A stretch of DNA of 64,000 nucleotides from Candidatus Kryptoniota bacterium (GTDB lineage: Bacteria; Bacteroidota; Ignavibacteria; Kryptoniales; JAKASW01). Below, one piece after another: positions 6,947 through 16,363 of this stretch. The position numbers were made by a program, and so were the translations under genes. Each line of letters begins with the position of its first letter. The first letter of the stretch is position 1. Below the pieces are notes generated by a model that saw nothing but the letters and a program-made list of their open reading frames with translations, ran no database searches and had not been told where the DNA came from. The DNA lies in NCBI GenBank assembly GCA_036567965.1, contig DATCTN010000025.1:62001-126000 (forward strand). The letters run 5' to 3'.

Positions 6947-9193
6947 TTACTTCCCCCAATCAGATGGCTCCCTGCTCATAGTGAATCGCAGCGTCGCTCC
7001 GTTTTTCAGTTCGTCATGAGTGATGAAAGGACTGTTCCACGGCTTTCCGTTTACAGTGAGCGAATGTACGTATATGTTCTCATCGTTCGCATTCTGTCCA
7101 TAAATCGTGATTGTCTTTCCGTTGCCAAGACGGATCGTGCATTTTGAAAACGCAGGTCCATGGAGATAATAAAGATTCTGGCCGGCGTTCGGGAAGAACC
7201 CCATCGCCGCGAAGACAAACCACGATCCCATCGCTCCGCTGTCGTCGTTTCCCGGCTCGCCCGTCATCGTGTATCCTGTCTTCATCAGATGTCGCACCCA
7301 GTAACTTGCCAAATCCGGTCTGCCTGCGTAATGGAAACTGTGAATCACAAGGAATGCGGGCTCGTTTGAGTAGTCGATGAGTCCGTTTTCCAGCGCGTGA
7401 TTCAATCGGGACACGTATTCTTGCTTCCCACCGCACATCTCCACGAGTTTCTCAGTCTCCTGCGGAACAAAATAAGAATACGTCCAGGAACTCCCCTCAT
7501 AAAAATATTCGTGCCATGATCCCCACTCTTTTTTCGGATCGATGTTAACCCACCCGTCGGCCTTACGCGGCGAGATGAATCCTTTGAATCCGTCGCTGGT
7601 CAAAGTCGAGTCCCAAAGATTCTCCCAGTCGGAACTGCGGGTCAGGAATTTTTTATAATCGGCCTTCGTACCCAGACTGTGGGCTATCTCTGCCGCGCAA
7701 TAATCATTGTAGGCATATTCGAGTGTCTTGGAGCATGACATTATCCCGGCAGGTATCCAGCCGGTTCTCCGATATGCGCTGTCGGGGCTTGCTGTATCGC
7801 CGTAACTTCCTTCGTATCCCCTTCTTTCGAAATCAGCGTCGTGCCTGATAATCCCGTACGCGTCTTTCCAATTCACTCCGTCCATTCCCTTAACGAAAGC
7901 GTCCGCGATAATATTGTCCACGTCGTTTCCGCCTTGCTCCTCTTTCATGTCTATACCGCCGATGAATGAATCCTTCACGACACCATTTTTCTTATACCGC
8001 TCAATGAATGAATTAATATTGCCTCTCACCATCGCGGGATCGATCAGTTCCATCAGCGGGAACAATGTCCGCCACGTGTCCCACACAGCGTATTCATCGT
8101 CCCACAACGGCGCTCCAGTCGGATATCCTTTCATGTCGCCCGTTCTGTCATGCGGCATCAGGAATGAATGGTACAATGCTGTATAAAAAATTTCCTTGAG
8201 TGAGTCAGATCCCCCTTCGACTTCAATCTTGCGCAACTCCCTGTTCCAAATTGTCCTTGCTTGTCCTCTCACGTTGTCAAATCCCCATCCCGGTATTTCG
8301 GTGCTGAGCCAGTGCCCGGCCTGGTCGATACTCCTGAATGAAACTGCGATCTTCATGAACAATTGCTCGTTCTCGCTAGTCGCAAATCTTAAATACCCCC
8401 CGACTCGGTCGTTACGTTCAACAAGACTGTCGGAACTTTGTCCCGGCGCAATACATCCATTTCGCCATGTACCATAAGTCAAGGGCTTCTTATTGAATTC
8501 CGCCCGGAAAAATACTTCGTGCCTGCCGTCTCCAAATCCGCCCGAGTAAGTGCCTTCACCACTGACAGCGAACCCACCACCGGTATCGATGGCGATCTTG
8601 CCGGCCGATACGTACGCTGACCCGTCTTTCATAATATCCATCGGTATGTTGTGCGTAATGTCGATCAAAACATAAGCGGAATCAGATTTTGGAAATGTGA
8701 ATCTGTAAATCGCCGAATGATATGACGGAGTCACATCGACCTTAATTTTGTACCGAGTGAGAAATACCGAGTACTCATAAGCTTTCGCGGCCTCGCCGGA
8801 TTTCGGAGAGTCGTGATCAGTTTCCCCGACACGAAGACCTATCTGCGGCGATACTAACACTTCCCCGTATTTTCCCCAACCTGTCCCGCTCACATGAAGT
8901 TGGCCGAAACCTCTTATCGGCTCAGCTGGAGAATAGCCGTCTTGAGATCCATTTTGTGTTTCCGGACTCGGGTTGATCGAGCCGAAAGGCAGCTGAGGTC
9001 CGATGACACAGTTGGTTCCATCATCCAGAACCCCGATAAAAGGATTTACGAAATCGACAGGTTCGTGTTTTGATTGCCGTCGATCCTGCGCTTGAGCCTG
9101 CGGTTGAAATAGAATCAAGGTCAAAACGAAGCAAAACATACCACTCAGGAACAATATCCGGTTTGTGATTGGAATTAAGATCTTATGGTTCAT
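6947..9193 (-). CDS. GH92 family alpha-mannosidase, secreted
   Basis: The 748-residue protein has a signal peptide ending near AQAQDRRQ and then the GH92 layout: VDFVNPFIGV and GPQLPFGSINPSP at the start of the beta-sandwich domain, SGTGWGKYGEV, then the (alpha/alpha)6 catalytic domain with LMPHDRTGD, YAVWDTWRTLFPL, EEQGGNDVD, SSWTYSYFVPQ and GEPGNDDSGAMGSWFVF, the calcium and catalytic-base region. GH92 enzymes are calcium-dependent exo-mannosidases acting on alpha-1,2/1,3/1,6-mannosides of glycans. An AGAGGAA ribosome site precedes the ATG. It shares direction with the GH31 gene upstream (gap about 156 bases), so both may serve periplasmic or surface alpha-glycan trimming. Linkage specificity cannot be read from sequence. 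Confidence 0.93.
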   Translation of the reverse strand: MNHKILIPITNRILFLSGMFCFVLTLILFQPQAQAQDRRQSKHEPVDFVNPFIGVLDDGTNCVIGPQLPFGSINPSPETQNGSQDGYSPAEPIRGFGQLHVSGTGWGKYGEVLVSPQIGLRVGETDHDSPKSGEAAKAYEYSVFLTRYKIKVDVTPSYHSAIYRFTFPKSDSAYVLIDITHNIPMDIMKDGSAYVSAGKIAIDTGGGFAVSGEGTYSGGFGDGRHEVFFRAEFNKKPLTYGTWRNGCIAPGQSSDSLVERNDRVGGYLRFATSENEQLFMKIAVSFRSIDQAGHWLSTEIPGWGFDNVRGQARTIWNRELRKIEVEGGSDSLKEIFYTALYHSFLMPHDRTGDMKGYPTGAPLWDDEYAVWDTWRTLFPLMELIDPAMVRGNINSFIERYKKNGVVKDSFIGGIDMKEEQGGNDVDNIIADAFVKGMDGVNWKDAYGIIRHDADFERRGYEGSYGDTASPDSAYRRTGWIPAGIMSCSKTLEYAYNDYCAAEIAHSLGTKADYKKFLTRSSDWENLWDSTLTSDGFKGFISPRKADGWVNIDPKKEWGSWHEYFYEGSSWTYSYFVPQETEKLVEMCGGKQEYVSRLNHALENGLIDYSNEPAFLVIHSFHYAGRPDLASYWVRHLMKTGYTMTGEPGNDDSGAMGSWFVFAAMGFFPNAGQNLYYLHGPAFSKCTIRLGNGKTITIYGQNANDENIYVHSLTVNGKPWNSPFITHDELKNGATLRFTMSREPSDWGK

Positions 9194-9349
9194 AATGAAT
9201 TCCTCTTGAAAATAAAATTAGTCCTGAGCTTTCAGTGATAAAAGGCCCGATCGGATTTTACGTTTCGATTCAGAGATACTTTTATATTCCTGACTCGCCC
9301 GAGCAAGTATATAGACCAAAATTCTGTTGTCTCAATTCAGAAGCCCTTG

Positions 9350-12079
9350 TCATCGGATAACTATGTCGATCTTCTTATCCATATCTTCAAACGGAACCGT
9401 CACTTGAATCCTTGAACGCGCGTCATCCCAGCTCCATTCGAAACTGTGGTCGGTCTCCGACAAACCCGGATGATTCGTCATTCTCACTTCAGCCGGCCGC
9501 CGCAACCCGGTTACGTTTATCGAGTAGGCCCGCCTTTTCAATTGTCCTTTGAAAGTCCCCGCCGATGGACCTATCGACAACAAGTAGCTTCCGTCCTTCT
9601 CCCTATTGAAAATGATGGGAGTCCATGAGCAACGACCTTTCTCATAATCCAATGAGATGCCGTCATCTTCATAAAGATTAAATGACGCCGAACCAGGTCC
9701 ATAGACCTGGACATCAAGAGTGTCCAGTCTTCTCTGATCGGAAAACTGCATTGGGTTTTGAAGCGGAAGAATCGATCCCTGTTTTACGAAAAGAGGAAGA
9801 TCTTCGATCGCGTATTTGTTTGTGATCGTCTGACCTCCTGAGTAAACCTTTCCACTAAAGTAATCGACCCAATGGCCTGGAGGGAGATACGTCGTTGCAC
9901 TATCGGTGGAATCCACGACCGGCGATACGAGAAGCTCATCTCCCAGCAGATATTCCTCTGGATACAAATACGCCTGGGGTAATGAAGGATATTTAAGATA
10001 TAAGGCCCGAGCGAGAGGCATAGCACTGTCATAAGCGATTCTTGAATAAGTATATATGTAGGGAAGAAGCTGCTCACGCAGGTTGAAGTACATCCGGGCG
10101 ACTTTCATTCCGGTATCGCCGTAGACCCAGGGCATTCTCAGGTTTCCGTCCGCCGGATTCTCATAAGCACAGTGAAGTCTGAATAACGGGCTCAGCGCTC
10201 CGAACTCGAGCCATCTTGAGTACAACTTTACGCTGAGCGTGTCGCCATGGAACCCACCAATATCGTGAGTAATATACGGCACGAGATCGTTCCCGCCGCG
10301 CGCTGTGAAGCTGACCTGGTATGCCAGCATCGGCCACTCGGAGTACGTGTCACCCGTGAAGAATGCCGGGTATCTCTGGCTGCCCCATCCGGCGTACCTG
10401 CTGGCGATCAACGTCCTCTCCCGTGTTGAATGTTCCGAGTAATCGTAGTACAGCTTGTTCGTCCACAGCTGGCTGTTCAGTCCGGAGACCGGGCATGGGC
10501 CACTCCCGTCGATCCACCAGAAGTCGACACCCTGCTTCATGAGCGGAGCGTGGAGGATCTTCATGAATAGATTTGCTTGGCGCTTGTCGGCAAGGTTGAA
10601 TTCGATTAACCCGCCAGGAGTCGCGTCGCTAATCTCAATGGGAAGTTTCGTGAGGCCGCCATAATTGCTCCAGTCATTGATCCGGAGCGCGATCAGGTTC
10701 GAGTTGCCTCTCTGAATGAAGTTACTGATGTCCGTGCAAGTCAACGTATTGTAAAATTTGTTGCCGGCAGACATGTGGTGGGCAGTTTCTTTTCCATTTA
10801 TGTAGAGATCGTACTGATCTGCCGCGCCACCTAATATCAAGTATAAACGCTTCGGAGAGTTTTCAGGTATCTCGACCCATTTTCTGTACCATCCGAATCC
10901 ATGATAGTCCGGATGTCCCTGGCTTTCCCACGGCGCCCCGCCGTTGATGATTTCCCAACTGGAATCCCGGAGGCCTGCAGAGAACCACGACGCGAGCATT
11001 CCTGTGTCGGTCGGATCGGTCTTGAATCTCCAGCCGGTCGGGAAGCTCAGCGAGAAGGTCGGCTTGTTTGCGGGAGTGACATTTAGAAGCCGTTGCGCTT
11101 CTTTTGAATGACTGTCCTCTTCAGAAAGTGCGCTCTCTCCGATTCCTTTAGGGTGGTCGTTGACGCTTACATGGATTCCTTCTTCATGGACTTTTTTCAA
11201 AAACGCCGGAGCGTCTTTGAAAACCGGACTCCAATCGTAACCTCCTTGCCATCCGAAATTGTGCCAGCCGAAATCCAAAACGAGCACATCGAGTGGGAGC
11301 CCGACCCCTCTGAAACGACTGATCTCGCTCAGAAGATCGTCCGAGGTGAAGTGATAGTTTGCGACCAGATCCGAACCTTTTACATATTCATAGTTCAAGT
11401 CTGTCATCCAGATGCCGAAGCTGTAGCGCGGCACCATGGGGATCTTTCCGCAAAGTTCGGAAAATTCTTTCAGTCCGTGGGAGTAATCGAGGCCATAAAC
11501 CAGGAAGTACCAGTCCTGGTCGGCTTTATCCGGACGGGCCGCGATCCAACCTGATGCCGGATCTATCACAGGCGAATTGCTATCGTCCAATTCGAAGCAA
11601 CCGCCTTTGCTCAGGACTCCGGTCTGCGGCTCAGGAAGTCGATCGCCGCTTGCGCCGTCGAGAGTCGTAACTCCTCCAAGGTTCAGACTGTCTCTGTTTC
11701 CCGGTGCCCAAGTGCCCGCAGTGTCTTTGTACCGCCATGACAGGAGGAGATTCTTCCCGGTGAATTTCCCTGACCCGACCAGATATCGTACAGAAACAAA
11801 TTCTGAAGATACTTCAAGCCACCCATCCTTCTCCATGCTGGTCACAGCAGTTCTGACCCAATGTCTATTTACAACCACCACAGTCGGCGCGTTCGTGAAT
11901 CTTGAGTTAGAAGAATATTCAAGTCTGACCAAAGTGGGAGACAAAAATTCAATCCTGACAGGACCGGAGACAACTGTACCACCATGTTGCTTGTATCTCT
12001 GTTTTCCATCGACAATCAGGTTTGATAAGACTGTCAAGAAGAAAATTGTTGCTGCTGCAATTTGAAAGTGTCTTCTCAT
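9350..12079 (-). CDS. GH31 family glycoside hydrolase with a jelly-roll domain inserted in the barrel
   Basis: The frame opens at 12106, but AAGGAGG at 12085-12091 (minus strand) sits just before the ATG at 12079, which begins a signal peptide MRRHFQIAAATIFFLTVLS. The 909-residue protein has the GH31 N-terminal beta-sandwich, the barrel beginning PRYSFGIWMTD and LDVLVLDFGWH, nucleophile Asp524 (FWWIDGSGP), acid/base Asp577 (FTGDTYSEW), THDIGGFHGD and the C-terminal sandwich domains (LLGDELLVSPVV, DDGISLDYEKG). Between barrel parts, about residues 341-490, lies a beta-sandwich resembling the sugar-binding domain of GH2 enzymes (YRKWVEIPE, YDLYINGKE, NLIALRINDW). GH31 members hydrolyse alpha-glucosides or alpha-xylosides; the insertion suggests a particular branched substrate. 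Confidence 0.92.
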   Translation of the reverse strand: MRRHFQIAAATIFFLTVLSNLIVDGKQRYKQHGGTVVSGPVRIEFLSPTLVRLEYSSNSRFTNAPTVVVVNRHWVRTAVTSMEKDGWLEVSSEFVSVRYLVGSGKFTGKNLLLSWRYKDTAGTWAPGNRDSLNLGGVTTLDGASGDRLPEPQTGVLSKGGCFELDDSNSPVIDPASGWIAARPDKADQDWYFLVYGLDYSHGLKEFSELCGKIPMVPRYSFGIWMTDLNYEYVKGSDLVANYHFTSDDLLSEISRFRGVGLPLDVLVLDFGWHNFGWQGGYDWSPVFKDAPAFLKKVHEEGIHVSVNDHPKGIGESALSEEDSHSKEAQRLLNVTPANKPTFSLSFPTGWRFKTDPTDTGMLASWFSAGLRDSSWEIINGGAPWESQGHPDYHGFGWYRKWVEIPENSPKRLYLILGGAADQYDLYINGKETAHHMSAGNKFYNTLTCTDISNFIQRGNSNLIALRINDWSNYGGLTKLPIEISDATPGGLIEFNLADKRQANLFMKILHAPLMKQGVDFWWIDGSGPCPVSGLNSQLWTNKLYYDYSEHSTRERTLIASRYAGWGSQRYPAFFTGDTYSEWPMLAYQVSFTARGGNDLVPYITHDIGGFHGDTLSVKLYSRWLEFGALSPLFRLHCAYENPADGNLRMPWVYGDTGMKVARMYFNLREQLLPYIYTYSRIAYDSAMPLARALYLKYPSLPQAYLYPEEYLLGDELLVSPVVDSTDSATTYLPPGHWVDYFSGKVYSGGQTITNKYAIEDLPLFVKQGSILPLQNPMQFSDQRRLDTLDVQVYGPGSASFNLYEDDGISLDYEKGRCSWTPIIFNREKDGSYLLSIGPSAGTFKGQLKRRAYSINVTGLRRPAEVRMTNHPGLSETDHSFEWSWDDARSRIQVTVPFEDMDKKIDIVIR

Positions 12080-12594
12080 TTTCGCCTCCTTAATCCAGCG
12101 GTCCATTCGATCATTTATAGATGTCGAGAAATTACGACACTACTTCGCAATGCATTCTTAGAAAGCTTCTTCATCCGAGCCACACACTGCAAATTAGCTA
12201 TTTAAGTTAAAGTGTTCATCACAGTCTGACGCAAGCCTGTGAAGATCAGGCGAATAAAGATAGCCATTTGAACTTTGCAGTTCCTGTGAGGGGTAATGGC
12301 TCTTATCGATGTTCGGACTTATAGTTCAATGAAGAGCTGGCGGGCCATCTGCTTTATGCAATGAGAATCAACTGCAGCTCATCACGGGTAAGATCTTAAA
12401 GATCGGATAACCAGTGAGGTTTAGTCGCAGAAAGAGCGATCATGTGTCCAAATTTTCGGAGAACTTACAGAGAGGACTGAAGGAGGAATTCGCTCTTCCC
12501 GTCTTGAAAGAGGTGAAATTTCAAAACAGGAGTGTTTAGACTCGAGACATTACAGATCAGTAGTCCGGAAGAAGAAACAGTGCGGACACGTGCA
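12080..12594. other. intergenic stretch without recognised genes
   Basis: It separates the GH31 gene start from the 3' end of the ABM-domain gene, both on the minus strand. Only very short open frames occur, with no recognisable family motif; no strong hairpin with a T-run was seen. It probably contains the GH31 promoter. Confidence 0.5.
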
Positions 12595-13350
12595 CTACAT
12601 GAAGCTCCTTCCGGTGACAACTCGGTAGCCCTGCACTGACAGGTCATCGCTTGTGACTGCGGTCTGGCTTCCGCCTCTTCCGAGCGACATTTTCCACTGA
12701 TATAAACCGGAAAGGAGATGTTTAACATTCCGGACGAGCAGATCGAAAGTGCCGCTTGCTTCATACTCATCAGCGGTTTCTTTGCTGTCCCATATCGTCA
12801 ATGAGATAGTCTCATCATCGTCGTTTGCGCTCTCAGAAAGATAACTATACCTGCATCCCTTCGTGGTTCGTAGCACGGGAAGGATCTTGCTTATGTAAGT
12901 TTCCAGGAATTCGCTCATTTTCCCCGGCTGAATGCGCATCGACAGGATGCGAACATAAAGTGCGCCCGGGCTCACAGAGATCGGAGAGGTCTCAGGCAAA
13001 TGAGCGACCTGGTACGCCTTCACCGTCGGTTCTTCAGTGATCGGGACATACTCCATTGTCTGATCGGCTGAGAGTTTCACTTTCCACTCAGTGGCATAAG
13101 CAAGGTACGACTGTACACCCTCGAGGAGATAGGTGTATGTGCCTTTCCGTACATATTCATCGACCGCTTCAGCATTCTCCCAGAGAGTTAGCGAGATGCA
13201 TTCGGTGGGTTGATGGATGCTCTGCACGAGAGTCGCGAACTTGCAGCCCCTGACCTTCGCGAGTTCGGGAATGATCTCCATATCATAAGCGGCGCGAAGC
13301 TTATCCACGCTTTCCCGCCTGACCTTCACTTGCACCAGTCTCATGAACAT
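12595..13350 (-). CDS. tandem antibiotic-biosynthesis-monooxygenase (ABM) domain protein
   Basis: The 251-residue protein is two copies of a ferredoxin-like dimeric alpha/beta-barrel domain. Copy one (about 1-90) has MRLVQVKVRRESVDKLRAAY, GCKFATLVQS, ECISLTLWENAEAVDEYVR; copy two (about 130-225) has YVRILSMRIQPGKMSEFLET, GCRYSYLSES, ETISLTIWDSKETADEYEA. Both end in a segment WKVKL or WKMSL. The repeat makes an internal pseudo-dimer. Such domains serve in small monooxygenases and in ligand or signal sensing; no catalytic residue can be assigned. It follows the Ser/Thr kinase gene (gap about 112 bases) on the same strand and may be co-transcribed with it. A start six bases further in (second ATG, MRLVQV) is possible. 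Confidence 0.8.
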   Translation of the reverse strand: MFMRLVQVKVRRESVDKLRAAYDMEIIPELAKVRGCKFATLVQSIHQPTECISLTLWENAEAVDEYVRKGTYTYLLEGVQSYLAYATEWKVKLSADQTMEYVPITEEPTVKAYQVAHLPETSPISVSPGALYVRILSMRIQPGKMSEFLETYISKILPVLRTTKGCRYSYLSESANDDDETISLTIWDSKETADEYEASGTFDLLVRNVKHLLSGLYQWKMSLGRGGSQTAVTSDDLSVQGYRVVTGRSFM

Positions 13351-13462
13351 GGGCCGCCTTCTTTTCTAAGCGCGATCGGATTTCAATTTCAATCGGCTGT
13401 CCAGTCCGTCCCGCTCGACATTTGCGCAGACGAGGGATCGGGATTCGTCTTCCGTGTGCAGC

Positions 13463-16204
13463 TCATCTCCCCTGAATTTCTTCCTTCCAGTTCGAAACAA
13501 GTGTGATAGGTGAGGGCATGCTTTTATTGTTCGGGACCGCAGCGAGTATTTCATTTCCCGACTTATCTATCGAAAATATTCTCGTCACCGTGCCCTGTGA
13601 ACCGAAAACAACATATGGTCTGCCGGGCGAGATGGATGACCCCGATTCATTTACGTCGACCGCTTCAATCTTATCATCGTATGTCTGGAAGTAGATCTTC
13701 TTCCCGTTCTCCATCCAGAGAGGAAAATCACCGCCGTCGACGGATACTTGCCATTTTCCATTTCCGTTTCCGAACGGAACGATGTAGACCTGATTTCTAC
13801 CGGACTCATCCGAGACGTACGCGACCCATTTCATGTTAGGCGAAAACTGGGCTGCACGCTCATTGAAATCCGTAGCGAGAAATTTCACGGGCGTTTTCGT
13901 GCCCGTCAGCGATAGGACCAGCAGGTCCCATCCGCTGTTTTTACCGGCGAACCCGACATCTCCGAGGAGCGCGTACTTCATGTCGGCTGAAAAACTGTAG
14001 ACAAATTCGGGGTCGTCGGACTTGTGAAACTGGACGGCGTCGCGGGAGCCGTCTGAGTTCTTGATATACGGATTGAACGACAGCTTTTCGGGATTTGAGC
14101 TGTAAGCGATCTGTTTTCCGTCTGGTGTCCAGATTGGATTGATGTGGCCCGCCTGTTCAAACGTCAGCCGCGTCATGACATTCCTTTCGATGTCGTAAGT
14201 CCAGATGTCGAGGTTCCTGTCGATTTGGTCGTACGAGTCGAAGGCAATCTTGTGCCCGTCAGGTGAAAAACAAGCGGAAAGAAAAATTTTCTTGTTGAAT
14301 AAGTTTCTGGTAATATTTCCATTCTTGTCAAGGAGCACAACTTTTTCGTTATCCGGGTTGCTCTCTTCATAAACCAATGTGCCTTGTTCGGACACAGAAA
14401 ACGTTCCGGATATTCTGATGTCCCAGTACTGCATATTTTCGGCGACGGGTATTCCTTCGCCGGAGAGATTCATATTGCCCGGATCGAATTTTTCCGCCAA
14501 CAGAATCGACTGTCGCAGATAGAAAATATATCCATCCGCGTACTGCACGTTCGATGAAGCGCGAATAATCTTCTGACCTCTCGCGTCGCCAAGCGAGGCA
14601 ACGAATATACCGTCAGTTGGACTCGATCCCGATTGACTGTTTTGGCTGGAATAGAGAAAGTGTTTGCCATCGGGAAGGAAGAACGGCCACCTGAGACTCA
14701 ATGTGGACGTGTCGGTCTTGACCAACAGATTCGGTTCGCCTCCGGACGATGCCACTTCGGAGAGTCCGCCCGAGGAATTCGGCGCAAAAACTATCATCCC
14801 GTCCTTGTTCCACGAACCTCCCCTTCCTGCCGGTGCGTCGCAGATCGGGAGCGAAGTACCAGCATCGAGTGAGACCTTCATCAACTTATGACTGTCGAAG
14901 TAAGCAATGTATTTGCTGTCGGATGACCAGAAAGGATAGGCTTCAACCGATACATCCACGAGCGCCCTCGACGCCAGCGAGTTTGTCGGCCTCAGCCACA
15001 ACTTTATTGTTCCTAAAGAGTCAGACCCGACAAATGTGATATATTTTCCGTTCGGAGAGATTGCCAGATTGCTTCCCTGAGAATTCAGCAAACTCACACC
15101 GGGCGGCGGAAGCACAGTGGCTTTAATTTCCTGGTCGTGGTTATCGCCGCTTTTGAAAACCGGTAATAAAACCGACAGAACCAAAGCGACCATGAGGAGT
15201 CCCGATCCGGCCCAGAGGATCCGGGGATTGTAAATGAACCGGCGCGAAAAACTTTCGCGGGGAGGAGAATCGATATACATCGAACTCGCATCAACTCGAA
15301 TTTCCTTTGCCGAACGGGCGTCCGACGCCGTGTTGAGAGGCTCATGGACCGTCGACATGCGGCTGACTCTCTGTCGTCCTGTGTCTCTCCTGAATCTTCT
15401 CAGATCTTTGGACAACTCACGCGCGGACTGGTACCTGTCGTCCTTTTCCTTTTCAAGACACTCAAAGATTATCCGGTCAAGTTCAGGATCTATTCCTTCC
15501 TTCCTCGCGCTCACCGGCTCGGGATCCACGTTTACAATTTCGTACATGATCGCAGTCTCGTGAACCCCTTTGAACGGCGACTCACCTGACAACAATTCGT
15601 ACAATACCACTCCCAGCGAAAAGATGTCGCTTCTATGATCGACATCCTGACCCTGGACCTGTTCGGGAGACATGTACCCAATTGTGCCCAGTGTTGTGCC
15701 GGCTTTCGTGAGACGGGAAACATCGGCCGGGTTATTGAGCTTTGCGAGACCGAAATCCATCACCTTCGCTATCCCGTTTTTTGTCAGCATGATGTTTTCG
15801 GGTTTTATGTCGCGATGAACTATTCCTTTCTCGTGAGCCGCTGCAAGTCCTTCGGCAGCCTGTGCCCCGATATCGACGACTTGTCTCACCGAAAAATTTT
15901 GGTTCCTGTTTCTGAGCGTCTGGCCGTCGACGTATTCCATGACAATGAAAAGCTGTCCTTCGTGTTCCTGGATATCATAGATGGTACATACGTTAGGGTG
16001 ATTGAGCGCCGAAGCGGCTTTCGCTTCCTGTGTGAATCTCATTTTATCTGCCTCAGCGGCCGTGAAGCTTGAAGGAAGAAATTTCAGAGCGACGAGCCGA
16101 TCCAGCTTCGTATCATGGGCCTTATACACTTCGCCCATTCCGCCTTCGCCAAGTTTCTCGAGGATTTCGTAGTGCAGGATGGTCGTGCCTGTAAGCTCGC
16201 TCAA
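13463..16204 (-). CDS. membrane Ser/Thr protein kinase with extracytoplasmic PD40/TolB-like propeller
   Basis: The 913-residue protein starts at a TTG preceded by GGAGGAATAA. Residues about 11-270 are a Hanks-type kinase: GEGGMGEVYKA P-loop, Lys41 in ALKF, HRDIKPEN (130-137) with catalytic Asp132, DFG (150-152), GTIGYMSPEQ activation region. A single membrane helix follows (about 328-350, ILWAGSGLLMVALVLSVLLPV). The outer part carries WD40-like PD40 repeats (SPNGKYITFVGSD, FLPDGKHFLYSSQ, SPDGHKIAFDSYD, TPDGKQIAYSSN). The kinase would phosphorylate cytoplasmic targets with the propeller as sensor or scaffold. It is followed by the tandem ABM gene and preceded by a second kinase, all on one strand. 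Confidence 0.93.
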   Translation of the reverse strand: MSELTGTTILHYEILEKLGEGGMGEVYKAHDTKLDRLVALKFLPSSFTAAEADKMRFTQEAKAASALNHPNVCTIYDIQEHEGQLFIVMEYVDGQTLRNRNQNFSVRQVVDIGAQAAEGLAAAHEKGIVHRDIKPENIMLTKNGIAKVMDFGLAKLNNPADVSRLTKAGTTLGTIGYMSPEQVQGQDVDHRSDIFSLGVVLYELLSGESPFKGVHETAIMYEIVNVDPEPVSARKEGIDPELDRIIFECLEKEKDDRYQSARELSKDLRRFRRDTGRQRVSRMSTVHEPLNTASDARSAKEIRVDASSMYIDSPPRESFSRRFIYNPRILWAGSGLLMVALVLSVLLPVFKSGDNHDQEIKATVLPPPGVSLLNSQGSNLAISPNGKYITFVGSDSLGTIKLWLRPTNSLASRALVDVSVEAYPFWSSDSKYIAYFDSHKLMKVSLDAGTSLPICDAPAGRGGSWNKDGMIVFAPNSSGGLSEVASSGGEPNLLVKTDTSTLSLRWPFFLPDGKHFLYSSQNSQSGSSPTDGIFVASLGDARGQKIIRASSNVQYADGYIFYLRQSILLAEKFDPGNMNLSGEGIPVAENMQYWDIRISGTFSVSEQGTLVYEESNPDNEKVVLLDKNGNITRNLFNKKIFLSACFSPDGHKIAFDSYDQIDRNLDIWTYDIERNVMTRLTFEQAGHINPIWTPDGKQIAYSSNPEKLSFNPYIKNSDGSRDAVQFHKSDDPEFVYSFSADMKYALLGDVGFAGKNSGWDLLVLSLTGTKTPVKFLATDFNERAAQFSPNMKWVAYVSDESGRNQVYIVPFGNGNGKWQVSVDGGDFPLWMENGKKIYFQTYDDKIEAVDVNESGSSISPGRPYVVFGSQGTVTRIFSIDKSGNEILAAVPNNKSMPSPITLVSNWKEEIQGR

Positions 16205-16363
16205 TTATTCCTCCGACTTGATTTCAGAACAAAATGCACATGGACCACCTTCGCTGGTGCCATCCGTTCTCTCGCAGCAAATTATCCTTTATAATATTAG
16301 CCCAATTCTCCGTGACGTTAATCGGCGTTGGAGCGGTCCTGTAAGAAACATTGAATATCAGGT

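Noticed and set aside
12420-12545. Short plus-strand frame with GTG start upstream of the ABM gene
   Set aside because: Only about 40 codons, no ribosome site and no recognisable motif.
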